The position numbers and the translations under genes were made by a program. From a virus, in IMG/VR virus record IMGVR_UViG_3300048589_001057, positions 1 through 64,000 of that record: a DNA stretch of 64,000 bases. The stretch is one strand, 5' to 3'. The notes below the pieces were generated by a model that saw only the letters and a program-made list of their open reading frames with translations, searched no databases and had not been told where the DNA came from. Below, piece after piece: positions 15,943 to 23,252 of this stretch (within the stretch, counting starts at the first letter, position 1; the number at the start of each line of letters is the position of its first letter).

Positions 15943-17259
15943 ATGGGAACTATAGGATTAGGTATAAGAGTTGGAAAGGTTCACATTGGCTCAAATGTGA
16001 ACCAATGGTGGTATGGCATTGAATTTGACGAAACAGCAGCAGCAAGCACCATGACACGCATCGCAAGCAGTGAAGATGCAATGTCTTTACATGCAAGTTT
16101 ACCTATACAATCAAGGCAAAGAAGATGTATACTAAGCAATGCAGGAATAGTACAATATTACTTAGATAATAATGATAGCACTAAGAAAGCAGATGGTAGT
16201 GCAGCAGCATTAGATGGTTCGGCAGGTCATGTCATGGTTGAGATACCTCAATTTTATTATAAAATCGAGCGATCAGGAAATATAGCAAGAATGAAAATCA
16301 GTGATTATAACTTACCTGATTTTACATTTAGTCCTAAAATGTACCTGGGCGCTTTCGAGGGGGCAGTTAAGCGCTCAACATCTCAGCTCATGAGCGTAAT
16401 TAACGCAACTGCTGACTTTCGGGGCGGCAATAACAACGCCTCTTGGGATGCTCAGCCCAACAGCCTGCTTGGCAAACCAGCCACTGCAATCAGCCTTACA
16501 AACTTTCGCGCATTTGCCCACAATAACGGGTCAAAATGGTCTGCAAGGTCATACATGTCTCGCGCAAAGATGAACATGCTCTATATGGTTGAGTATGCAA
16601 ACAGGCACGTTCAGGCGGCTTACAATGAGGCTTTGACAGCACAGGGGTATAAGCAAGGCGGGCTTGGAGACGGCGTTTCAAACGTTAACGGTACAAACTG
16701 GGGTACCTTTTCAGGCTACTATCCGTTTGTTCCATGCGGCAGAACCACTGCGCTAGGCAATAAGTCAGGCTTTGTTAACTACGTAGTTGCAGGATTCACC
16801 GGTGGTGATATTACCGTCCCGGTGCCAACATACCGCGGAGTTGAGCACCCTTATGGGCACATTTGGGAATGGGAGGACGGAATACTATATAACATTCAGG
16901 CTAATGATGCAGGCGGGCAATCTCAGGTATTTATATGTGATAACCCCGCAAATTATGCCGATGTACTCACAAACTACAGGCAGGTTGGCTTGCTCCCACG
17001 AAATGAAGGTTACATAACCAGGTGTCTGCTTGATGAGGGGCTTACAATTCCAACTGAGGCGACCGGAGGCAGCTCAACAACGCGCTACTCGGATTATTTC
17101 TATACATCAATACCCGGCTCTGGTAGTGCTATTAGAGGGTCTCTGGTGTCTGCGAATGCGAGTGCTGGCGCGGATGCGGGCCTCTTTTGCCTGAATACGC
17201 TTCACGTTCCGGCGAAGACGAATGCGACCTTCGGGTCTCGGCCTTGCTTCATTCCGTAG
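15943..17259 (+). CDS. DGR target protein (C-type-lectin-like variable receptor-binding protein)
   Basis: The 438-residue protein resembles the diversified proteins of gut Bacteroidales DGRs that I recall. Conserved blocks include WWYGIEFD, LPIQS, a VEIPQFYYK segment, FRGGNNNASWD, a GGLG-x-GV motif, GYYPFVPCG and GHIWEWEDG. The C-terminal lectin fold has GGSSTTRYSDYF before the variable segment. Residues 398-435 are encoded by the VR. Relative to the TR, 12 residues differ: 400, 407, 408, 411, 416, 420, 421, 425, 429, 430, 433 and 435. The role is probably ligand binding at a fibre tip. Base and codon use after about 16000 are richer in GCG/CGC than the neighbours, suggesting recent acquisition. 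It follows the 93-residue gene by one base. Confidence 0.9.
   Translation: MGTIGLGIRVGKVHIGSNVNQWWYGIEFDETAAASTMTRIASSEDAMSLHASLPIQSRQRRCILSNAGIVQYYLDNNDSTKKADGSAAALDGSAGHVMVEIPQFYYKIERSGNIARMKISDYNLPDFTFSPKMYLGAFEGAVKRSTSQLMSVINATADFRGGNNNASWDAQPNSLLGKPATAISLTNFRAFAHNNGSKWSARSYMSRAKMNMLYMVEYANRHVQAAYNEALTAQGYKQGGLGDGVSNVNGTNWGTFSGYYPFVPCGRTTALGNKSGFVNYVVAGFTGGDITVPVPTYRGVEHPYGHIWEWEDGILYNIQANDAGGQSQVFICDNPANYADVLTNYRQVGLLPRNEGYITRCLLDEGLTIPTEATGGSSTTRYSDYFYTSIPGSGSAIRGSLVSANASAGADAGLFCLNTLHVPAKTNATFGSRPCFIP
17135..17249 (+). repeat. DGR variable repeat (VR)
   Basis: This is the 115-bp 3' end of the target gene. It aligns without gaps to 17336-17450, with 100 of 115 bases identical. Fourteen of the 15 differences fall where the template has A (template positions 17342, 17363, 17365, 17366, 17374, 17390, 17401, 17402, 17404, 17429, 17431, 17441, 17445, 17446). 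The only other difference is T to G at template 17418. Identity ends abruptly at both edges. Confidence 0.95.
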
Positions 17260-17335
17260 AACGAGGCGCGATCGCCGAAGGCCGAAAAACGGAGCACGGG
17301 GCGATTTTAGTTCTTTGATTAAGGTTGTAGTTGGT

Positions 17336-17450
17336 GAGGGTATCTGGTGTCTGCGAATGCGAATAATGGCGCGAATGCGGGCCTCTTTTACCTGAATACG
17401 AATAACGTTCCGGCGAATACGAATGCGAACATCGGGTCTCAGCCAAGCTT
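17336..17450 (+). repeat. DGR template repeat (TR)
   Basis: This is the non-coding template copy, 86 bp after the VR ends. Read in the VR frame it is rich in AAT/AAC and TAT/TAC codons (Asn, Tyr), the usual design that lets adenine mutagenesis sample many residues without stops. It has 29 adenines; 14 are substituted in the present VR. The reverse transcriptase start follows at 17564. Confidence 0.95.
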
Positions 17451-17563
17451 TTTAATTAATTGATTTCACCGACTAAACCCTGCCACTTGGCAAAAAATGA
17501 CAATTTTAAACCGCTTTATGGTAGTCACATGGCGAAGTATAGCGGCTTAACAGAAGCAAAACT

Positions 17564-17638
17564 ATGAAACGAATTTCACATCTGTACGAAAAATTATGCA
17601 GCATGGATAACCTCATCCTGGCTGATGCTAATGCTTAA
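17564..17638 (+). pseudogene. N-terminal remnant of DGR reverse transcriptase (24 codons)
   Basis: ATG 17564 to TAA 17636-17638 encodes 24 residues starting MKRISHLYEKLCSMDNL and ending ILADANA. This resembles the conserved N-terminus I recall for Bacteroidales DGR reverse transcriptases (M-K-R-x-x-x-L-Y-E-K-x-C-S-x-x-N-L-x-L-A-D). It sits exactly where the enzyme gene should be, after the TR. The reading stops after LADANA, and a membrane-protein gene starts at 17642. The catalytic palm, with its YMDD-type box, is absent here and from the rest of the window. Probable deletion remnant. Confidence 0.8.
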
Positions 17639-17641
17639 AAC

Positions 17642-18007
17642 ATGGAAACAACAAACTTATTAATATTACTTTTTATAGGGTTGTTTTTAGCCTTATGGAA
17701 CGCTTACGTAATTGAATGGGGACTATCTACTAATTTAGTTTATCGTAGCAATATGAGTAAACTTTGGCATAGGATAGGTTTCCTTATTCGGGCTGCACTT
17801 GCTTGTTATGTTACGGCTTCATACGGATTGTTCTATGGATGGTTATCAGTAATAGTCCTTTGGCAGCTTTACGATGTGATAATCAATTTAGCACGTAAAA
17901 TGCCAGCCTTCTATGTTGACGAAAAGACCCGTAAAAGCAAGATGTCCACAGTAACGTGGATAGCCAAAGCAGGCTGGTTTTTAGGTGGATTAGCTTTCTT
18001 ATTTTAG
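17642..18007 (+). CDS. Multi-TM membrane protein, paralogue of 10936-11340
   Basis: The 121-residue protein has hydrophobic segments at about residues 5-25, 45-85 and 103-121. It shares NAYVIEWG, an M-x-K-x-W element and F-x-IR with the 10936-11340 product at matching spacing, so the two are paralogues. It begins three bases after the reverse-transcriptase remnant stops, which marks the right edge of the DGR. Function unknown; a phage-encoded membrane protein in a receptor-binding block could act in exclusion. Confidence 0.6.
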   Translation: METTNLLILLFIGLFLALWNAYVIEWGLSTNLVYRSNMSKLWHRIGFLIRAALACYVTASYGLFYGWLSVIVLWQLYDVIINLARKMPAFYVDEKTRKSKMSTVTWIAKAGWFLGGLAFLF

Positions 18008-18069
18008 TTCACCTTTGAAACAATTGGAACAAAAAACCCATTAATTAACCCTTAATTCCGGAGATCACC

Positions 18070-19164
18070 ATGAAGCTATTAAAATTTACTCCCATAGGGA
18101 AAAGCCCTGAACTATTTAATATTGATAATATTAAGTTTTCTTATCCCGATGGCTCTGGTACAAAGTTTACTTACGACTACTTTGGTAAACTTAAGCCCAC
18201 CAGGGTATCAGAAAGTTATGAAACTTTCTTAGCTTCTATCCAGGAGAACCGGCCATTCAATATCGAAAATCTTGTGTTATCCATTTTGAACGTGGATTAC
18301 CGGGCATTTAATATACAGGCTAACTTACCCCTAAAATGGGTAGTAAGGGGAGAGCAAACTAGTAATGGTACTCTTCTGTATTGCCATGGCCAAGCCATCT
18401 CATTATCAGATGAACCTATAGTAGTAAGAGTAACTGAAACCATTGATGAGATTATATCCCTTCAAGCTTCACTAATTCCCTTATCCATATCATCCATAGG
18501 GGGGACTGAATATGAGTTAGTCATAAGTGATGCTGGCAAGTATTTACGATTTTTTAGCCCTAATCCAGTAAGTGTTTTTGTTCCTCCGCATGAAAACGTT
18601 CCGTTACCTATTGGTATACCCATTACTCTAGAACAAGCTGGTGAGGGAGTTATTACGGTAATGGCTAGTGAACTGCCAATCGCTACTATCAATGGGCTCC
18701 CTTGTTCTGGTGGGCAATATAAAACTCTTCAATTAATACAAGTCGAGGAAGATACTTGGACTTGCATAGGCGGGGTAACTCCAGAAATACAATGGGATTA
18801 TGAGGGGGTATTAGTAGCTGGCATGGTTGTTGAGGAAGAGGCTATAGTTACGGGTTATGCGGATACGCCTAATTTTGATACCTTAGGTACAATCAACCCC
18901 AGTCCAATTACTTTATCCAATAACCGGCAGGTTAATCTTCTAGTCCATGATAATGGGGGGGGAATGCTCGGGGTAGCAGGTTTACTAGCCCTTGAGGCTA
19001 CCGAATCCACTCCTGAAGCAGTAGGTTTTATACAGGTTTCCATTGACAATACTGTTTATGAAATTGGGGAATCCGGTATAGTAGAAATGGTGGAATCTCC
19101 ATTTACTGACGGCGTTGAATATAACATAAAAATTAGAGTTATGGAACAACCTTCAAATACCTAA
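18070..19164 (+). CDS. MKLxKF-type beta-rich protein (364 aa), paralogue of 11341-11994
   Basis: Residues 1-140 are homologous to the 11341-11994 product (MKLLKF start, WVVRGEQ, TLLYCHG, VTETIDEI). The protein then has an unrelated, all-beta C-terminal part of about 220 residues with hydrophobic strands and many acidic turns. That layout (shared N-terminal anchor, variable C-terminus) is typical of phage adhesin or adaptor proteins that are built by module exchange. It follows the second membrane-protein paralogue and precedes two further small membrane proteins. Confidence 0.6.
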   Translation: MKLLKFTPIGKSPELFNIDNIKFSYPDGSGTKFTYDYFGKLKPTRVSESYETFLASIQENRPFNIENLVLSILNVDYRAFNIQANLPLKWVVRGEQTSNGTLLYCHGQAISLSDEPIVVRVTETIDEIISLQASLIPLSISSIGGTEYELVISDAGKYLRFFSPNPVSVFVPPHENVPLPIGIPITLEQAGEGVITVMASELPIATINGLPCSGGQYKTLQLIQVEEDTWTCIGGVTPEIQWDYEGVLVAGMVVEEEAIVTGYADTPNFDTLGTINPSPITLSNNRQVNLLVHDNGGGMLGVAGLLALEATESTPEAVGFIQVSIDNTVYEIGESGIVEMVESPFTDGVEYNIKIRVMEQPSNT

Positions 19165-19167
19165 ACC

Positions 19168-19380
19168 ATGTACACCGACCTCTTCTTCATTCTCTTCCTA
19201 TCAGTCACCGGATATTATCTGGCTGAATATATTAGGACTCTTATCACTAAGGACATAAGAAACCTTACTAAGTATTTAAGGTATTCACCAATCATTATGA
19301 TGGTCCTAGCTGTTCTTCTATTTCTAGCCCTCCTTGCTGATGGCACTTTGTTTAATACTCCAGTAACTAATTATTTCTAA
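19168..19380 (+). CDS. Small two-TM membrane protein (70 aa)
   Basis: Two hydrophobic helices lie at about residues 3-22 (LFFILFLSVTGYYLAEY) and about 43-63 (PIIMMVLAVLLFLALLA), joined by a basic loop (RTLITKDIRNLTKYLRY). The size and topology also fit a holin, giving a second candidate besides 3073-3294, but this gene is far from the endolysin. It is tightly spaced with neighbours (3 and 2 bases). Function unknown. Confidence 0.5.
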   Translation: MYTDLFFILFLSVTGYYLAEYIRTLITKDIRNLTKYLRYSPIIMMVLAVLLFLALLADGTLFNTPVTNYF

Positions 19381-19382
19381 CC

Positions 19383-19721
19383 ATGAAACCATTTATCAAA
19401 GAATCCCTGACTGATACCAGAGGGTACCCTTCATCAACCCGGGTAATTGCCTACAGGCTGGCTCTGTGGTTTTTCCCCTTGTTTAATCTCCTATACATAG
19501 GGTTGCTTACCCTTATTATATATATGGTACTACGCCAAGGGAAAAGCATTGATGATGTGGTAGTTAGCTTTACCCTAACCACTTCAGGCTTTATACTTAG
19601 CCTTGATACCTTACTGTTGGGGTATGTGTTTGCCTCAAAGAGGACTGGCAAGTTAGCTGAAACTTCTGAGATAATTGAAATTGCCAAGGCCACTAATGCC
19701 GATCCATTGGTAGAAAAATAA
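19383..19721 (+). CDS. Small two-TM membrane protein (112 aa)
   Basis: Two hydrophobic segments lie at about residues 28-52 (LWFFPLFNLLYIGLLTLIIYMVL) and about 62-88 (VVSFTLTTSGFILSLDTLLLGYVFA), with a soluble C-terminus. The fold resembles small holin-like or superinfection-exclusion proteins, but no family is recognised. It is the last gene of the inserted host-interaction block before the decoration and capsid genes. The following 64 bases contain no gene. Confidence 0.5.
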   Translation: MKPFIKESLTDTRGYPSSTRVIAYRLALWFFPLFNLLYIGLLTLIIYMVLRQGKSIDDVVVSFTLTTSGFILSLDTLLLGYVFASKRTGKLAETSEIIEIAKATNADPLVEK

Positions 19722-19785
19722 TTACAAGATTGGTATGTATTTATTATAACATAATGAACAAACAACAAACTTAAAAAAGACGGCC

Positions 19786-20511
19786 ATGCCTACATACTTA
19801 GGAAACAAAACAAAGGCTATATTTCTAAACACAGAAAGCCATAAGTTAGCTTTGGAATTTGAAGCTATCGGAAAAATTGGAGTGATCACAGTATCTGCTG
19901 ATTTAGTAGCTGCCGATGTGGTTGCCACCACTATCAACGGCCAAACTGCCACTGTTACCTGGGGCACAAGTCACCTTGCCACTATGACAGCTTTGGCTGT
20001 AGCCATTAAAGCTTTATCCGGAGTATCTTATGCTAAAGTACATGGGGCCACTAGCAGGATAATTTCTTTCCTCATGGCTGATGATTCTGTTATACCCGTT
20101 ATCACCAATACCTCAGTTACCAATGGGGGAGCAGGTACCGCAACTGTAATTACCAGTGTAATGGATGCTACTATTAATATAGGTACTCCAGTAATCCTAA
20201 TTGGGGTTGGTGAAAAAGTAGCCCCTGCGGCTTTGTATGACCATTTCGGCTTAACTTCGGCTATTGTCAACTTGATAGGTATTAGTATGCATTCTCCTGG
20301 ACCTGGAGAACTCCTAACCGTAATTATGAAGGGTTATGCCGTTATTTTCGCACAGGCTTCCTCAGGCGTAGCAGTTGGTCCAGTGGATTACAGCGGCCAT
20401 GATTCTACCACCGGGTATGATACCTATATAACCGGGACTTCATCGGCTTTGGGCTTTGCCCTTGATGCCGGGTCTGATGGGGATGTCATTAGGGTATTAC
20501 TCTGTAAATAA
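19786..20511 (+). CDS. Capsid decoration / head-stabilising protein, putative
   Basis: The 241-residue protein is rich in Ala, Val, Thr and Gly and appears wholly beta. The C-terminal block ASSGVAVGPVDYSGH, with TTGYDTYITGTSSALG and FALDAGSDGDVIRVLL after it, follows the pattern of DUF2190-like capsid decoration proteins (G-x-A-x-D-x-A-x-x-G-D-x-I-x-V-x-L). Position 46 bases before the major capsid gene agrees. It would bind the capsid surface and stabilise it after expansion. A head-fibre base is an alternative. Confidence 0.55.
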   Translation: MPTYLGNKTKAIFLNTESHKLALEFEAIGKIGVITVSADLVAADVVATTINGQTATVTWGTSHLATMTALAVAIKALSGVSYAKVHGATSRIISFLMADDSVIPVITNTSVTNGGAGTATVITSVMDATINIGTPVILIGVGEKVAPAALYDHFGLTSAIVNLIGISMHSPGPGELLTVIMKGYAVIFAQASSGVAVGPVDYSGHDSTTGYDTYITGTSSALGFALDAGSDGDVIRVLLCK

Positions 20512-20557
20512 GCTCAAGCTCAGTTCATTTTAAATAAAGCAATTAACAAACTCTACC

Positions 20558-21661
20558 ATGGATATCACAAAATACGAACAATCCGAGTTCAGAGGTAAAA
20601 TCGAGGAAGCCGTAAGGTTCGGCTTAAACATCCGAAGTGATGCAAACCATCCCAAGGATATTTCATTACCTGAAATTATCAAGGAAAAATTCAATCTGGG
20701 CCTCTCAGATTTCCTGTTTGAACTGGGGATTAATCCTTCCGAGGACACTCTCCATAATATCTACACTGCCGTTGACAATGACATAAGGTGGTTAGTACCT
20801 GAATTTTTCCGCGAAGCTCTTTTGCTGGGTTACCGGGCAGCTCCAATATGGCCTTCAATTATTGCTTCCGAGGAGAATACCACTGGGTTGAGTCAAATCA
20901 TGCCATGGTATAATATGTCCGATGTAGCTCCAAGGAAAGTTGGAGAGGGCGAAACTATCCCGGTTGGTACGGTTTCTTATGGGAGTAAGAAATTCAGTAT
21001 TTACAAAATTGGTAGGGGTATTAAAATTACCGATGAAGTATCTCAGTATTCCAGCTTAAAACTGGTTTCCATTTTCCTCCGGGATTTTGGGGTAAAGTTT
21101 GGGCATGCTGCTGATACCCTTGCTATCGACACCCTTATTAATGGGGAACAAACTGACGGCTCAGAATCAGCTCCAGTAATCGGGGTTACCGACACTGTTG
21201 CTGGTAAACAATACAAGGATCTTCTCCGCTTATGGATTCGCTTGGCACGTATTGGTCGTACACCAACAACCATTATCGGGGGTGAGGCCGCTGCCTTAAG
21301 CACCCTGGATATGGATGAATTTAAGAAAAGGGAATCCGGTACAACGGAGAAGACCTTAGTACTAAAGACTCCTGTCCCCTCCTCTACTAATTACTTTATC
21401 CATGGTAATGTACCGCCAAACCAGGAGATCATGGTTGACCCAATGTCTGCCCTTATCAAGTTTAATGCCCAACCATTGAAGGTAGAATCCGAAAGGATCG
21501 TATCAAATCAAACTGAGGCCTTCTACGCTACCCTCACTACTGGGTTTGCTAAACTATTCCGCGATGCTGCGATCATTATGGATAGCAGTGTACTATTCTC
21601 CAGTTATGGATTCCCATCTTACTTGGATGTTGACCCATACCAAAACGTAACCATCGAGTAA
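20558..21661 (+). CDS. Major capsid protein (HK97 fold)
   Basis: The 367-residue protein follows the protease-scaffold and decoration genes. Its N-terminal 60 residues are charged and helical (a possible scaffold-like delta region removed by the protease). The rest has the HK97-fold look: an E-loop-like segment (VGEGETIPVGTVSYG then KIGRGIKIT), a spine-helix region (LKLVSIFLRDFGVKFGHAADTL), and a P-domain with TTIIGGEAA. A terminator follows nine bases after the stop, as is usual for this highly expressed gene. Assignment by position, size and fold pattern. Confidence 0.8.
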   Translation: MDITKYEQSEFRGKIEEAVRFGLNIRSDANHPKDISLPEIIKEKFNLGLSDFLFELGINPSEDTLHNIYTAVDNDIRWLVPEFFREALLLGYRAAPIWPSIIASEENTTGLSQIMPWYNMSDVAPRKVGEGETIPVGTVSYGSKKFSIYKIGRGIKITDEVSQYSSLKLVSIFLRDFGVKFGHAADTLAIDTLINGEQTDGSESAPVIGVTDTVAGKQYKDLLRLWIRLARIGRTPTTIIGGEAAALSTLDMDEFKKRESGTTEKTLVLKTPVPSSTNYFIHGNVPPNQEIMVDPMSALIKFNAQPLKVESERIVSNQTEAFYATLTTGFAKLFRDAAIIMDSSVLFSSYGFPSYLDVDPYQNVTIE

Positions 21662-21669
21662 TGACTAGC

Positions 21670-21691
21670 GGGGGTTAACACCCCCACTTTT
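21670..21691 (+). terminator. Terminator after the capsid gene
   Basis: GGGGGT (21670-21675) and ACCCCC (21680-21685) form a six-bp stem with TAAC loop, followed by CTTTTC. It directly follows the major capsid gene. Confidence 0.65.
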
Positions 21692-21696
21692 CAAGT

Positions 21697-21711
21697 ACTA
21701 TTATTAATAAA
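21697..21711 (+). promoter_or_regulatory. Leader motif variant ACTATTATTAATAAA
   Basis: A one-base variant of ACTATTAATAATAAA, eight bases before the ATG at 21720 and immediately after the capsid terminator. Placement after a terminator supports a role in starting a new transcript. Confidence 0.45.
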
Positions 21712-21719
21712 CCTACCAT

Positions 21720-22142
21720 ATGGAATATTTTAAATTAGGAGAAAAAGCCTCTATCTTTTATGACCCAAGTACCCAGGTACTTATTCGCCAGGGAGAAGTT
21801 CAGGCTTTTAAATCTTTACCGAAAAGCAAAAAGGTTGGGCTTGCTCGTCGTAATGGCCATATTACCTCAGCCTCTGAGGAAGAGTATAACAACTATTTGG
21901 CTACTCTGGATAATCCTGAAGATGCCCCGATAGTTGTTCCCTCTAAGCCAAAAACCAAGGATAAGGACAAGGATCTTTATGAGTACAATCCGGAACTTCT
22001 TACCCTAACCCCAGACCAGTTCCGTAAAAAACTGGCTGAGGAATCGGGATTCCTAGATGAGGACTTGGACCAGTTCGAGAAACTCAAAGACATCAAGAAA
22101 ATGATCAAACTCTTTGATGAGATCAACAAAGAATACCAGTAA
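21720..22142 (+). CDS. Hypothetical protein (140 aa) after the capsid gene
   Basis: The 140-residue hydrophilic protein has a short N-terminal beta segment (ASIFYDPSTQVLIRQGEVQ). It then has a charged linker with proline (residues 58-80, VVPSKPKTKDKDKD) and a helical acidic C-terminus. The pattern is similar to small head-completion proteins found after capsid genes, but no family is recognised. It is flanked by terminators on both sides, so it is a monocistronic unit with its own leader motif. Confidence 0.5.
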   Translation: MEYFKLGEKASIFYDPSTQVLIRQGEVQAFKSLPKSKKVGLARRNGHITSASEEEYNNYLATLDNPEDAPIVVPSKPKTKDKDKDLYEYNPELLTLTPDQFRKKLAEESGFLDEDLDQFEKLKDIKKMIKLFDEINKEYQ

Positions 22143-22168
22143 CTTCAGTTTCCCATTACCAGCAAGGA

Positions 22169-22199
22169 AAGCCCTACCCTAAATGGGTGGGCTTTTTTT
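22169..22199 (+). terminator. Intrinsic terminator
   Basis: AAGCCCTACCC and GGGTGGGCTT pair with one bulged T around a TAAAT loop and run into a series of Ts (22194-22199). Strong rho-independent terminator for 21720-22142. The 46 bases after it hold no gene. Confidence 0.8.
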
Positions 22200-22245
22200 A
22201 TGTTAAAGCCATGGCATACACTCCTCATTAGAACCCTCCACAAGT

Positions 22246-22755
22246 ATGGACATACTAGCCACTATTGCCTCACGGATTCCCAGTGACCTTTTACCAGATT
22301 CATCGGTATTATCCGACTACCTTACTAAGTGGAAACTATTCATAGCTCCATTGCTAGACCCAGAAATTCCAATCGACCTCATATTTGATGACAGTAGCTG
22401 GCCATTACTAGCCGCTGAGTTATTGGTTAGTTTGGTTATATATGAGGTATTGGATATTTCAATAAAGGCTTACCTTCTATCAGCTGTGGGTTCTACTACC
22501 TCATCTACAGGAAGTACAGGAATTGTTAAGAAGGTAGTTACTGGGCCAACCGAAGCTGAATTCTTTTCCCCAAAAGAAACCATGTCAGAAGTTATTAAGC
22601 CTGGGGGATTATTCTACATTACTAAAGATACAGTCTGTATGCTGGCAAGTAGGTTGAATATAACCCTATATATTTGCCCAGATTTAAATCGCCCAGTAAT
22701 TGCTCCTGATGTTCATAAGAAGCCTCATAAAAGACACCTACATTTCCCTAACTAA
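22246..22755 (+). CDS. Neck / head-completion protein, putative
   Basis: The 169-residue protein has an N-terminal helical part, including the hydrophobic helix WPLLAAELLVSLVIYEVLDI (about 60-79). A Ser/Thr/Gly-rich linker (residues 89-101) and a C-terminal domain with a basic histidine-rich end (HKKPHKRHLHF) follow. It is the first gene of the run capsid, neck, sheath, so it is probably a head-tail connector (gp6/gp13-like). This is inferred by position; no sequence signature is decisive. Confidence 0.5.
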   Translation: MDILATIASRIPSDLLPDSSVLSDYLTKWKLFIAPLLDPEIPIDLIFDDSSWPLLAAELLVSLVIYEVLDISIKAYLLSAVGSTTSSTGSTGIVKKVVTGPTEAEFFSPKETMSEVIKPGGLFYITKDTVCMLASRLNITLYICPDLNRPVIAPDVHKKPHKRHLHFPN

Positions 22756-22761
22756 TATACT

Positions 22762-23250
22762 ATGCTAACTAATGCTCAATGGGCTGCGTACAGGCAGGTA
22801 ATCAATGCAGCTAGTTTATCTTTTAATCAAGAAGTTATTATTTGGAATAGAGCTAGTATAAAACTAGACAGGGATGGGGATGACACTATTAAACCCACAT
22901 TTTTCCAACAGCCCCTAAATGCTTTAATCCAATATAACGTAGCCCGGACATGGCCCATCGATAAGTCTACTGATACAGGTTTAATCGACAACCAGTCTGT
23001 GGCTATCATCCTGAATAAGGATTATCTTGCAGGATTAGGATTTATTAACCCATCCAACAATTTTGACTTCGACCCTGGATTTGACTACTTCACAGTACAG
23101 GGGGTAAACTATAAAAAAATGGGGGATACCCCAGCTGCACAAGCCGGTGATGACCCCTTATTAGTATACCTCATATGCGAAAGGATGAGAGTTGAATCCG
23201 CTCAACCCCACTATGGGCCAGCTAGTGGTATTACCCCTGAAGTAGATTAA
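22762..23250 (+). CDS. Head closure / neck protein, putative
   Basis: The 162-residue protein reads as a small beta barrel with hydrophobic strands (NALIQYNVARTWPIDKS, QSVAIILNKDYLAGLGF, FTVQGVNYKKMGDTP). The size and position, second gene after the capsid unit and six bases after the previous stop, fit a head-closure protein that seals the portal channel and joins the tail. No family motif recognised. Confidence 0.5.
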   Translation: MLTNAQWAAYRQVINAASLSFNQEVIIWNRASIKLDRDGDDTIKPTFFQQPLNALIQYNVARTWPIDKSTDTGLIDNQSVAIILNKDYLAGLGFINPSNNFDFDPGFDYFTVQGVNYKKMGDTPAAQAGDDPLLVYLICERMRVESAQPHYGPASGITPEVD

Positions 23251-23252
23251 CC

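Noticed and set aside
17239-17284. Inverted repeat CGGCCTT/AAGGCCG around the VR end, and GGCG-CGAT-CGCC, as a DGR cruciform
   Set aside because: One arm uses three adenine-mutated VR bases, so pairing is likely fortuitous; the inner stem is only four bp. A real DGR hairpin usually has a longer stem.
17260-17335. An avd-type accessory gene between VR and TR
   Set aside because: The gap is only 86 bases and has no open frame of suitable length; no Avd-like protein is seen nearby.
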